DNA of 46,720 nucleotides from Paracoccaceae bacterium. Its GTDB lineage: Bacteria; Pseudomonadota; Alphaproteobacteria; Rhodobacterales; Rhodobacteraceae. A program made the position numbers and the translations under genes. The notes under the pieces were generated by a model, which ran no database searches, had not been told where the DNA came from, and saw only the letters and a list, made by a program, of their open reading frames with translations. Shown piece after piece: positions 9,130 through 20,154 of the stretch; the stretch's first letter is position 1; the number at the start of each line of letters is the position of its first letter. Location: NCBI GenBank assembly GCA_027484915.1, contig JAIXSA010000093.1, positions 1 to 46,720 of the forward strand, given 5' to 3'.

Positions 9130-9156
9130 ATTCGTGAACAGAGCAGAACGTCGGGC

Positions 9157-13382
<4,226 letters not shown>

Positions 13383-13410
13383 TTAGGCGGCGGGCCCGCG
13401 AAGGTAAAGA

Positions 13411-14118
13411 TCAGGCGGTGGCGGCCAGCCGGGCCTGTCCACCGGCCGGATCGCGCAGCACGTAGCCGCGGCCCCAGACCGTTTCAATGTAGTTGTCGCC
13501 CCCCGTTGCCTCGGCCAGTTTCTTGCGAAGCTTGCAGATGAACACGTCGATGATCTTCAATTCAGGTTCGTCCATCCCGCCATAAAGATGGTTCAGGAAC
13601 ATTTCCTTGGTCAGCGTCGTTCCCTTGCGCAAGGACAGCAGTTCCAGCATCTGGTATTCCTTGCCGGTCAGATGCACGGCCTTGCCGTCGACATCCACTG
13701 TCTTGGCATCGAGATTGACCGAAACCCGGCCGGTCTTGATCACCGACTGACTGTGGCCCTTGGACCGACGGATGATGGCGTGGATGCGCGCGACAAGTTC
13801 CTCGCGGTGGAAGGGCTTGGTCAGGTAGTCGTCGGCGCCGAATCCGAAGCCTTTCAGCTTGTTTTCCGTGTCATCCGCGCCCGAAAGGATCAGGATCGGC
13901 GTTTCAACCCGCGCCTGGCGCACCTGGCGGAGAACTTCATGCCCGCTCATGTCCGGGAGGTTGAGGTCCAGCAGGATCAAATCGTAGTCGTAAAGCTTTG
14001 CCAGATCGATCCCGTCTTCGCCCATGTCGGTGCAATAGACGTTCAGGTTGGCATGGGTCAGCATCAATTCGATGCTGCGAGACGTCGTGGGGTCGTCCTC
14101 GACAAGCAGAATACGCAT
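13411..14118 (-). CDS. ctrA: Cell-cycle response regulator CtrA
   Basis: CtrA is the alphaproteobacterial master response regulator; in Rhodobacterales it governs motility and gene transfer agents rather than being essential. The 235-residue protein has a receiver domain ([10 protein letters not shown] start, phospho-acceptor D51 in [15 protein letters not shown] loop lysine) and an OmpR-type winged-helix DNA-binding domain ([32 protein letters not shown], ending [11 protein letters not shown]). The spacer and recognition helix match CtrA rather than other OmpR-type regulators. The gene follows sciP on the same strand. CtrA-like motifs lie in the 97-base gap between them, suggesting autoregulation. 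GGAG is about 13 bases before the ATG, rather far for a ribosome binding site. Confidence 0.97.
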   Translation of the reverse strand: MRILLVEDDPTTSRSIELMLTHANLNVYCTDMGEDGIDLAKLYDYDLILLDLNLPDMSGHEVLRQVRQARVETPILILSGADDTENKLKGFGFGADDYLTKPFHREELVARIHAIIRRSKGHSQSVIKTGRVSVNLDAKTVDVDGKAVHLTGKEYQMLELLSLRKGTTLTKEMFLNHLYGGMDEPELKIIDVFICKLRKKLAEATGGDNYIETVWGRGYVLRDPAGGQARLAATA

Positions 14119-14149
14119 TGGTTAAAAATCTCCGCTCCGGTGGGTCATC

Positions 14150-14188
14150 GTTAACGACTTTGCCCGGCAATGGTTAACGTAGCGTTAC
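14150..14188 (-). promoter_or_regulatory. CtrA-like binding motifs upstream of ctrA
   Basis: On the ctrA strand, GTAA-CGCTACG-TTAAC (14174-14188, read in reverse) differs by one base from the CtrA box TTAA-N7-TTAAC. A second half-site GTTAAC lies at 14150-14155, and a third (TTTTAACC) overlaps the region just before the start codon. Their position 30-70 bases from the ATG suits autoregulation, as known for ctrA in Caulobacter. Confidence 0.55.
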
Positions 14189-14215
14189 TATCCCATAGCG
14201 CGAATACCAATCCAT

Positions 14216-14494
14216 TTAAAGTTGTCTGTATTTCTGAATCGCTGTGACTTTCAGGCCATCGTCGCCGTGTTTTGCCACTGCCGTGCGCCAAAGGGCGAAC
14301 TCTTCTTCGGACAGGGCATAGCGTTCCAGCGCCTCTTTCTCGGAAATCAGGCCGTAGACCACGGCACGGACCACTACGGCCTTCCGGCTGGCAACCCAGC
14401 GCCGGGTGTCGGTCGGGGGCAGATCGGCCCGAGTAAGGATGCTGCCATCCGGCAACATGACCTGTCGTGGTCCATCGACGCGCTTGAGAAACAT
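14216..14494 (-). CDS. sciP: SciP-type DUF1153 protein, CtrA partner
   Basis: This 92-residue DUF1153 protein corresponds to Caulobacter SciP, a small helix-turn-helix protein that binds CtrA and DNA and blocks CtrA-driven transcription. The family start is visible (RVDGPRQVMLPDGSILTRADLPP), followed by RRWVASRKAVVVRAVVYGLISEKEALERYALSEEEFALWRTAV, which holds the helix-turn-helix. The C-terminal part is basic. GAGGG precedes the ATG. Placement directly upstream of ctrA on the same strand strengthens the call. Its upstream region (14495-14631) is shared with the divergent mnmA and contains an inverted repeat. Whether it inhibits CtrA in this organism is inferred from the family. Confidence 0.88.
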   Translation of the reverse strand: MFLKRVDGPRQVMLPDGSILTRADLPPTDTRRWVASRKAVVVRAVVYGLISEKEALERYALSEEEFALWRTAVAKHGDDGLKVTAIQKYRQL

Positions 14495-14512
14495 GACCGT
14501 TCCCTCGTTGGT

Positions 14513-14542
14513 TTGACGCAGGATGCAGGAACAGGCTTAATC
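14513..14542 (+). promoter_or_regulatory. Candidate mnmA promoter
   Basis: TTGACG (14513-14518) and TTAATC (14537-14542) are separated by 18 bases and resemble a sigma-70 type promoter pointing to mnmA. The dyad described at 14541-14563 starts inside the -10 element. Prediction by eye only. Confidence 0.4.
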
Positions 14543-14603
14543 AATCCTGAAACGGGGGATTGAGAGTGCACAGCATTTTCATATATTCCCCATCAATCCC
14601 GAA
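14541..14603. promoter_or_regulatory. Inverted and direct TCAATCC repeats between sciP and mnmA
   Basis: TCAATCC (14541-14547) and GGATTGA (14557-14563) form a perfect 7-base dyad with a 9-base spacer. The left arm and its flank, TCAATCCTGAAAC, recur 52 bases on as TCAATCCCGAAAC (14593-14605). They lie between the divergent starts of sciP and mnmA, over and just downstream of the candidate mnmA promoter. This suggests a repressor site or a hairpin in the mnmA leader. Confidence 0.4.
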
Positions 14604-14631
14604 ACCCGGACAATCCCCAAAGGATCGGCCC

Positions 14632-15777
14632 ATGCCGCGCGACCTGCCGCTGAATTCCCTTGGCTTTGCCAAGCCCCCGTCCGAGACGCGAGTCGTCGTC
14701 GCCATGTCCGGCGGCGTCGACAGCAGCGTGGTGGCGGCGATGCTGGCAGAGGATGGCTATGACGTCGTTGGCGTCACGCTGCAGCTTTACGACCACGGGG
14801 CAGCGCTTGCGAAGAAGGGGGCCTGCTGCGCGGGCCGCGACATCCACGATGCGCGCCGCGTGGCCGAAACGATGGGCTTTCCGCACTACGTGCTGGACTA
14901 CGAGAACACCTTCCGCGAGGCGGTGATCGAGGAATTCGCCGACGCCTATCTGGCGGGGGCGACGCCGGTGCCCTGCATCCGCTGCAACGAACGGGTGAAG
15001 TTCAAGGACCTACTCGCCACGGCCAAGGACCTTGAGGCCGACTGCATGGCAACGGGACACTACATCCAGCGCAAGACCGGCACGCAGGGGGCCGAGTTGC
15101 ATCAGGCGGCCGATCCGGCGCGCGACCAGTCCTATTTCCTGTTCTCGACCACGCCCGAGCAGCTGACCTACCTGCGCTTCCCGCTGGGGCATCTTGCCTC
15201 GAAGGCCGAGACGCGGGCGCTGGCGGCGAAATACGGGCTTCCAGTCGCGGACAAGCCGGACAGCCAGGACATCTGCTTTGTCCCGAACGGCGACTATGCG
15301 GCGGTGATCGAGAAACTGCGCCCCGGCGCAGCCGATCCGGGCGAGATCGTGGACCTTGATGGCACGGTCCTGGGCGAGCATAGGGGCGTGATCCATTATA
15401 CCATCGGTCAGCGCAAAGGCCTTGGGATCGGCGGCCTTGGAGAGCCGCTCTATGTCGTGAGGCTCGACCCAGAGACGCGGCGCGTGATCGTCGGTCCGAA
15501 GGCGGCGCTGTCGACCCGTATCATCCCGGTGCGCGAGATCAACTGGCTGGGCGATGAGCCGTTTGACAGTCGCCCGGAATGGCATCTGAAGGTCAAGGTG
15601 CGCTCTACCCGGCCGCCGCGCGATGCGATCCTTCGCCCGACTGGACCGACGACGGCAGAGGTGGAGCTTCTGTCCCCCGAGGACGGGGTCAGCGCCGGAC
15701 AGGCCTGCGTGTTCTACGCCCCTGAAGGCAGCCGTATCTTCGGCGGCGGCTGGATCTGGAAAGGACCGGTGTCTTGA
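14632..15777 (+). CDS. mnmA: tRNA 2-thiouridylase MnmA
   Basis: MnmA adds sulfur to uridine-34 of the tRNAs for lysine, glutamate and glutamine. The 381-residue protein has the PP-loop ATP motif [18 protein letters not shown] near residue 23, the catalytic cysteine in [14 protein letters not shown], the second cysteine in [13 protein letters not shown], and the GHYIQR and DQSYFLF blocks. I chose the ATG at 14632, preceded by AAAGGA and matching the family start; an earlier in-frame start (14560) would place 24 atypical residues in the promoter region. It is divergent from sciP and overlaps the next gene by four bases. Confidence 0.96.
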   Translation: MPRDLPLNSLGFAKPPSETRVVVAMSGGVDSSVVAAMLAEDGYDVVGVTLQLYDHGAALAKKGACCAGRDIHDARRVAETMGFPHYVLDYENTFREAVIEEFADAYLAGATPVPCIRCNERVKFKDLLATAKDLEADCMATGHYIQRKTGTQGAELHQAADPARDQSYFLFSTTPEQLTYLRFPLGHLASKAETRALAAKYGLPVADKPDSQDICFVPNGDYAAVIEKLRPGAADPGEIVDLDGTVLGEHRGVIHYTIGQRKGLGIGGLGEPLYVVRLDPETRRVIVGPKAALSTRIIPVREINWLGDEPFDSRPEWHLKVKVRSTRPPRDAILRPTGPTTAEVELLSPEDGVSAGQACVFYAPEGSRIFGGGWIWKGPVS

Positions 15778-16280
15778 AATCCCTGCTTCTGGTAGCCCTC
15801 CTGGCACTGCCCCTGCCCAGCCTTGCCGAAACGCGCGAAGAGCGCGTGGCCGCTGCTGCCGAATACATCGACCTCGCACTCGAGGGCTTCGACATGGCCG
15901 CGATGATCGAGACGATGTACCAGCCGATCCTGCAGCAGGTTGCGGCGGGTGGCCAAACCCAGACCGAAGCGCAGGTCGCGCAGATCCGTCAGCTTTACCT
16001 CGACACCTACGAGGGGCCGATGAATACGCTCATGCGCGACCAGGCCGGGATCATGGCGGACATGATGACGCTGGCCGAGATCACCGCGCTGCGCGACTTC
16101 TATGCGACGCCCGAGGGCAAGTCGGTGATGGCCAAGCTGCCGCAACTGACGGCAGCGCAGCAGCCGGGGATCATCCAGTTGATCAACGACAACATGGAAA
16201 GCCTGATGCCGCAGGTCCTGGCGATCATCAACGGCGAGGCCACGCCTGCAGCGACTGCAGCACCGACCGTGCAGCCCTGA
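15774..16280 (+). CDS. Exported DUF2059 protein
   Basis: This 168-residue protein begins with a cleavable signal peptide ([18 protein letters not shown], then ETREERV) and contains a DUF2059-type helical domain (about 20-150), including [23 protein letters not shown]2059 proteins are small periplasmic helical proteins of unknown function. The start codon is TTG at 15774, overlapping the mnmA stop, with AAAGGA eight bases upstream; no ATG fits. Its last 53 bases are antisense to the end of lpxB. The C-terminal tail there is an alanine/proline/threonine-rich low-complexity stretch, so the overlap probably costs little. Confidence 0.85.
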   Translation: MKSLLLVALLALPLPSLAETREERVAAAAEYIDLALEGFDMAAMIETMYQPILQQVAAGGQTQTEAQVAQIRQLYLDTYEGPMNTLMRDQAGIMADMMTLAEITALRDFYATPEGKSVMAKLPQLTAAQQPGIIQLINDNMESLMPQVLAIINGEATPAATAAPTVQP

Positions 16281-17358
16281 TACCGGGGGGCTCGCCCCCG
16301 CGTCCAAGCCGCTCCATCGTAAGGCGCATCGCGTCCTCTTGTGCTGACGGGGCCGCAAGGGCGGCCTCCAGCGCCGGGGCGATGTTCTCTGCACGGCAGT
16401 CGGGGCCGATGAACTCGGGCACGACGCGGGTTTCACTGACCAGGTTGACCAGTGTAACAGTGTCGACCAGCGCTGCACGTCGCATGAGCCAGAGGGTCAG
16501 CGGATGCATGTCATAGGCGATGACCATCGGGCAGCCGTTCGCCGCCAGCTCAAGCGAGACGGTACCCGATGCAGCCAGCGCCACGTCAGCCGCAGCGAAT
16601 GCGCCGCGCTTGGCGGCCGGGTCCTCGATGATCTGGGGCCGCACCGCCCAGCCCGAGGTCAGCTCGCGCACAAGGTCGGAAACGCCCCGTACTGTCGGCA
16701 GGGCCACCCGCAAGTCCCGGTGCTGCCCTTTCAACCGGGCAACCACCGCCCCGAAGACCGGGGCCAGCCGGGCAACCTCGCCCCTACGCGATCCAGGCAA
16801 GGCCAGGAGCAGCGGGCCGGTCCCGGTGAAGGCGGCCCGTTCAGCCTCTGACGCCACGGGTTCGGCCACCACGGGGTGCCCGACGAAATCGCAGGTCATT
16901 CCGGAGGCTGTCATGTAGGGCGGCTCAAACGGCAACAGCGCCAGCACGTGGTCGATCACCCTGGCGATCTTCGCCGCCCGACCCGGGCGCCAGGCCCAGA
17001 CCGAGGGCGCAACGTAGTGGATGGTGTGGAAGTCCGGGCGCGCCGCCTTCACGATCGCCGCAACGCGCAGGCAGAAATCGGGCGAGTCGATCGTCACCAG
17101 CGCATCGGCGCCAGAGGCGAGGACGGCCTCAGCCGTCTCTCGGATCCGGCGTTTCAGGTGAAAATACTTCGGGACGACCTCGGCGATGCCCATCACCGAA
17201 AGCTCCTCCATCGGAAAGAGGCTGACCATGCCCTCGGCCTGCATCAGCGGTCCGGCGACGCCTGCGAACCTGACGTCGGTCAGTGTCTTCAGCCCTGCCA
17301 TCAGGGCCGCACCCAGCCGGTCGCCCGAGGGCTCGCCCGCGATCAGGAACAGCTTCAA
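16228..17358 (-). CDS. lpxB: Lipid-A-disaccharide synthase LpxB
   Basis: LpxB joins UDP-2,3-diacylglucosamine and lipid X to make the lipid A disaccharide on the inner face of the inner membrane. It is a family 19 glycosyltransferase. The start KLFLIAGEPSGDRLGAALM, the YVAPSVWAWRPGR block, the FVGHPVVAE block and LLALPGSRRGEV are all diagnostic. I placed the start at a TTG (17358) because it gives the canonical N-terminus and has AAGAG upstream; a GTG at 17418 would add 20 hydrophobic residues. The product is 376 residues, normal for the family. It follows lpxI, and its 3' end overlaps the convergent DUF2059 gene by 53 bases. Confidence 0.95.
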   Translation of the reverse strand: MKLFLIAGEPSGDRLGAALMAGLKTLTDVRFAGVAGPLMQAEGMVSLFPMEELSVMGIAEVVPKYFHLKRRIRETAEAVLASGADALVTIDSPDFCLRVAAIVKAARPDFHTIHYVAPSVWAWRPGRAAKIARVIDHVLALLPFEPPYMTASGMTCDFVGHPVVAEPVASEAERAAFTGTGPLLLALPGSRRGEVARLAPVFGAVVARLKGQHRDLRVALPTVRGVSDLVRELTSGWAVRPQIIEDPAAKRGAFAAADVALAASGTVSLELAANGCPMVIAYDMHPLTLWLMRRAALVDTVTLVNLVSETRVVPEFIGPDCRAENIAPALEAALAAPSAQEDAMRLTMERLGRGGEPPGIRAARSVLQSLQAWPRR

Positions 17359-17425
17359 TGGACCGCTCTTCGCTGCGGCAACCCCGGCGACAAGCGCCGC
17401 GAAGCCCGCGACAAGCACCCGCCAG

Positions 17426-18238
17426 TCACGCCCGTGCCCAAAGGAAAAGGCCCAGGTTCTTGGCCAGACGCTGCATCTCTGCCAGATCGAGGCAGATCAC
17501 CGAGCCCGCCTGGAAGGCAAGGCCCCCAAGCCCCGCCGCGGCAACCCCGCGCAGGGTGTCCGGGCCGATGGTCGGCAGATCGATCCGGCGGTCCTGACCG
17601 GGCTTGGCCGCCTTGTAGAACACACCCTTCCCGCGCGCGGGGTCAGGTCGAAGCGAGGTGATCCCGGCCACATGAGCCAGCAGGGCATCGGTGCCCGGCA
17701 GGGCCTCGACACCCAGGCACAGCCCCTGGGCCACTACCGCGCCCTGCCCCACATCCACCGCGCCAAGTGCCGCGACGATGGCCGCCGCGCGGGCCGCATC
17801 GGCCTCGTCCCGCTGGCTGACGCTTCCAGCAAGGACGCCCGCCCCCGGCAGAAGCGCAGGCGCTACGTCTTCGACGCCCACGACCTGGAAGCCGAACTCC
17901 TCGAACACCTCGATTACGACCCGCAGTGTCGCGTCGTCGCCCTGCTGCAGGGCGGCCATCAGGCGCGGCAGCACCTCGGCCGTGGCCGGGTCCAGAAGCG
18001 ACGGGTCCAACCTGGGCCGCGTCACCGCACCCGCAAAGATCACCTGTCCCACCCCGTCGCGTTCCAGCGCCCGCAGGAAGGGGACCAGACGCTCCACCCG
18101 GAAAGTCAGGTCCAGCGTGATCCCCTCGGGCGCAAAGCCGTCCATTGCGGCCACCAGTGGCGGGTCGGTCATGCCTGCGGCCAGTGCTGCGGGCAGACGC
18201 CCGCGCCCTGCGATGATTGCGGTCTGCACGGAACTCAC
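17426..18238 (-). CDS. lpxI: UDP-2,3-diacylglucosamine pyrophosphatase LpxI
   Basis: LpxI hydrolyses UDP-2,3-diacylglucosamine to lipid X and UMP, the step done by LpxH in enterobacteria. The 270-residue protein belongs to the former DUF1009 family: an IIAGRGRLPAALA start, the middle FAGAVTRPRLDPS, and the catalytic C-terminal part with VAQGLCLGVEALPGTDALL and DLPTIGPDTLRGVAAAGLGGLAFQAG. It starts with GTG at 18238, which overlaps the lpxA stop (GTGA). It sits between lpxA and lpxB, the usual place in alphaproteobacteria. Confidence 0.95.
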   Translation of the reverse strand: MSSVQTAIIAGRGRLPAALAAGMTDPPLVAAMDGFAPEGITLDLTFRVERLVPFLRALERDGVGQVIFAGAVTRPRLDPSLLDPATAEVLPRLMAALQQGDDATLRVVIEVFEEFGFQVVGVEDVAPALLPGAGVLAGSVSQRDEADAARAAAIVAALGAVDVGQGAVVAQGLCLGVEALPGTDALLAHVAGITSLRPDPARGKGVFYKAAKPGQDRRIDLPTIGPDTLRGVAAAGLGGLAFQAGSVICLDLAEMQRLAKNLGLFLWARA

Positions 18239-19041
18239 CGCCCGCCTTTCGGGGTCAGGAAGCTGCGGTCGGATTTCGACAGGATGAAATCGGCGATCTC
18301 GCGCACCAGGACCGAGTCGCTTTCTTCAGCAAGCTTCCGCGCGCGGTCAAGAAAGCTGCCGTCCTCTTGCGCCAAGGTCTGATAGGCGGCGCGCAATGCG
18401 GTGATCTCGGCACGGTCGACGCCACGGCGTTTCAGGCCGACGAGGTTCAGCCCGTCCAGTTCCCCGCGGGGGGCCTGAACAAGGCCGTAGGGGATCACGT
18501 CGTTCGTCACCATCGTCACCGCGCCGATGATTGCTCCCTGCCCGATGCGCACCCACTGATGGACGCCGGACAGGCCGCCGACGATGACGTCGTCGCCCAG
18601 CACGCAATGACCTGCGATGGCAACATTGTTCACCAGGATGACCCTGTTGCCGATCTGTGCGTCATGTCCCACATGCGCGCCGGTCATGATCAGGCAGTCG
18701 TCCCCGACCAGGGTCACCCCGCCGCCACCCTCGGTCCCGGTGTTCAGCGTCGCCGCCTCGCGGATGCGGCAGCGCTTGCCGACCACAAGTCGTGTGCGTT
18801 CGCCGTGATATTTCAGGTCCTGCGGCATCTCGCCCACCGTGGCAAAGGGGAAGACTACCGTCTCGTCCCCGATCTCGGTCCAGCCGGTCACCACCGCATG
18901 CGACTTCATCACCACGCGGGCACCCAAGGTGACCTCGGAGCCCACAACGCAGAACGGACCGACCTCGCACCCTTCGCCTATCACAGCCCCGGGTTCGACG
19001 ACGGCCGCGGAGTGGATGCGGGCTGACGGGTGGATGCTCAT
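18235..19041 (-). CDS. lpxA: UDP-N-acetylglucosamine acyltransferase LpxA
   Basis: LpxA transfers a hydroxyacyl chain from acyl carrier protein to UDP-GlcNAc, the first step of lipid A synthesis. The 268-residue protein starts [22 protein letters not shown] and is built of left-handed beta-helix hexapeptide repeats over the first two thirds. It contains the catalytic histidine region ([27 protein letters not shown] and [28 protein letters not shown]). The helical C-terminal part carries [17 protein letters not shown] overlaps on both sides tie it to fabZ and lpxI in one operon. Confidence 0.97.
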   Translation of the reverse strand: MSIHPSARIHSAAVVEPGAVIGEGCEVGPFCVVGSEVTLGARVVMKSHAVVTGWTEIGDETVVFPFATVGEMPQDLKYHGERTRLVVGKRCRIREAATLNTGTEGGGGVTLVGDDCLIMTGAHVGHDAQIGNRVILVNNVAIAGHCVLGDDVIVGGLSGVHQWVRIGQGAIIGAVTMVTNDVIPYGLVQAPRGELDGLNLVGLKRRGVDRAEITALRAAYQTLAQEDGSFLDRARKLAEESDSVLVREIADFILSKSDRSFLTPKGGR

Positions 19042-19499
19042 GCCTTCGGCACGTCGAACATCGCCATGAACGTCGCCTCGCAGGCAAGTTCACCCTCGAC
19101 GAAAGCGCGGCCCTCGAACTTCCAGACCCGGCCACCGCCGCGCACCGCCTTGACGTGCAGTTCCATCACGTCCCCGGGCACCACCTTCCGGCGGAACTTG
19201 ACCCCATCGACGCCCATGAAGAACACCTTGGCCTGCTTGTCGACCAGGTCCATCGACAAGCCCACCAGCACTCCGCTCGTCTGCGCCATCGCCTCGATGA
19301 TCATCACGCCGGGAAAGATCGGCATGCCGGGGAAATGACCCTGGAACTGCGGCTCGTTCAAGGTGACGCACTTGATCCCAACGCAGGAATCGTTGGCGAC
19401 GATGTCGCGCACCTTGTCGATCAGAAGGAACGGATAGCGGTGCGGGATGATCCGCTGGATCAGGTCAAGGTCGGCGGTCGTCACTGCGCTTGCGTCCAT
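19038..19499 (-). CDS. fabZ: 3-hydroxyacyl-ACP dehydratase FabZ
   Basis: FabZ removes water from 3-hydroxyacyl-ACP in fatty acid elongation and draws on the same hydroxyacyl pool used for lipid A. The 153-residue product has the [14 protein letters not shown] start and the active-site block [22 protein letters not shown] with the catalytic histidine and glutamate. I chose the ATG at 19499, with AAGGAACG upstream; a longer frame to 19571 adds 24 arginine-rich residues that do not fit. The stop overlaps the lpxA start. In many proteobacteria lpxD lies just upstream of fabZ, but here skp does. Confidence 0.96.
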   Translation of the reverse strand: MDASAVTTADLDLIQRIIPHRYPFLLIDKVRDIVANDSCVGIKCVTLNEPQFQGHFPGMPIFPGVMIIEAMAQTSGVLVGLSMDLVDKQAKVFFMGVDGVKFRRKVVPGDVMELHVKAVRGGGRVWKFEGRAFVEGELACEATFMAMFDVPKA

Positions 19500-19582
19500 G
19501 TCGTCGTTCCTTCGGGTCCTTCTGGCCATCGGCCTTCCGGTCTGACTACCAAGTCGGCCCGCCGCAGACAAGTTGCCGGGTG

Positions 19583-20152
19583 TCAGGGCGGCGCAGGGGT
19601 TTCGGCGTCTGGAGCGGCCGACACCTGATTCAGCTTGGCGATAGCCTCGTCCGTGATGTCGATGGCCGAAAGCGACACGATGACCATCCCCTTGTCGAGG
19701 ATTGCCGAGGCTTTCAGCTCACCCAGAAGCTCGCCCAACACAGGTCCGGCCCGTTTCAGGAAGGCGTTGCGCTCTTGTTCGCGCTTGGCAACAAGGGCTT
19801 GGGCCTTGGCGTCTTGCTCGGAACGGATACGCTCGACCTTCTGGTCGAATGCCGTGGCGCGGGCGGTGAACTCTTCGGGCGTAAGCGTCTTGCGCTGTTC
19901 GGTCAGGGCCTGCTCCTCAGCGACGAGCTCGGCCTCGATGCGCTTGTTTTCCTGCTCCAGTGCCGCCGTCTCGGTCCGCTCGCGTTCCACGGCGGCGCGG
20001 CCAAAATCCGATTCAAGAAAGAACCGGTCTTGATCCAGAATAAGAATCGGCCCGGCCGCATCCTGGGCCCGGGCGCCAGCGGTCAGCATCAAGGCTCCGG
20101 CAATCGCCAGCCACAAGCCTTTCCGGAGCGCCGCTGTGCGCCACTGGGCCAT
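19583..20152 (-). CDS. skp: Skp/OmpH-like periplasmic chaperone
   Basis: This 189-residue protein has a signal peptide (basic start, [19 protein letters not shown]) followed by a short beta part ([20 protein letters not shown]). A long charged coiled coil (about 55-130, rich in E, K, Q and R) and a C-terminal alpha/beta piece follow, the layout of Skp. Skp holds unfolded outer-membrane proteins in the periplasm and delivers them towards the BAM complex. It lies two bases after the bamA stop on the same strand. The proline- and alanine-rich tail is unlikely to be structured. The specific Skp function is inferred from family and context. Confidence 0.9.
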   Translation of the reverse strand: MAQWRTAALRKGLWLAIAGALMLTAGARAQDAAGPILILDQDRFFLESDFGRAAVERERTETAALEQENKRIEAELVAEEQALTEQRKTLTPEEFTARATAFDQKVERIRSEQDAKAQALVAKREQERNAFLKRAGPVLGELLGELKASAILDKGMVIVSLSAIDITDEAIAKLNQVSAAPDAETPAPP

Positions 20153-20154
20153 CG

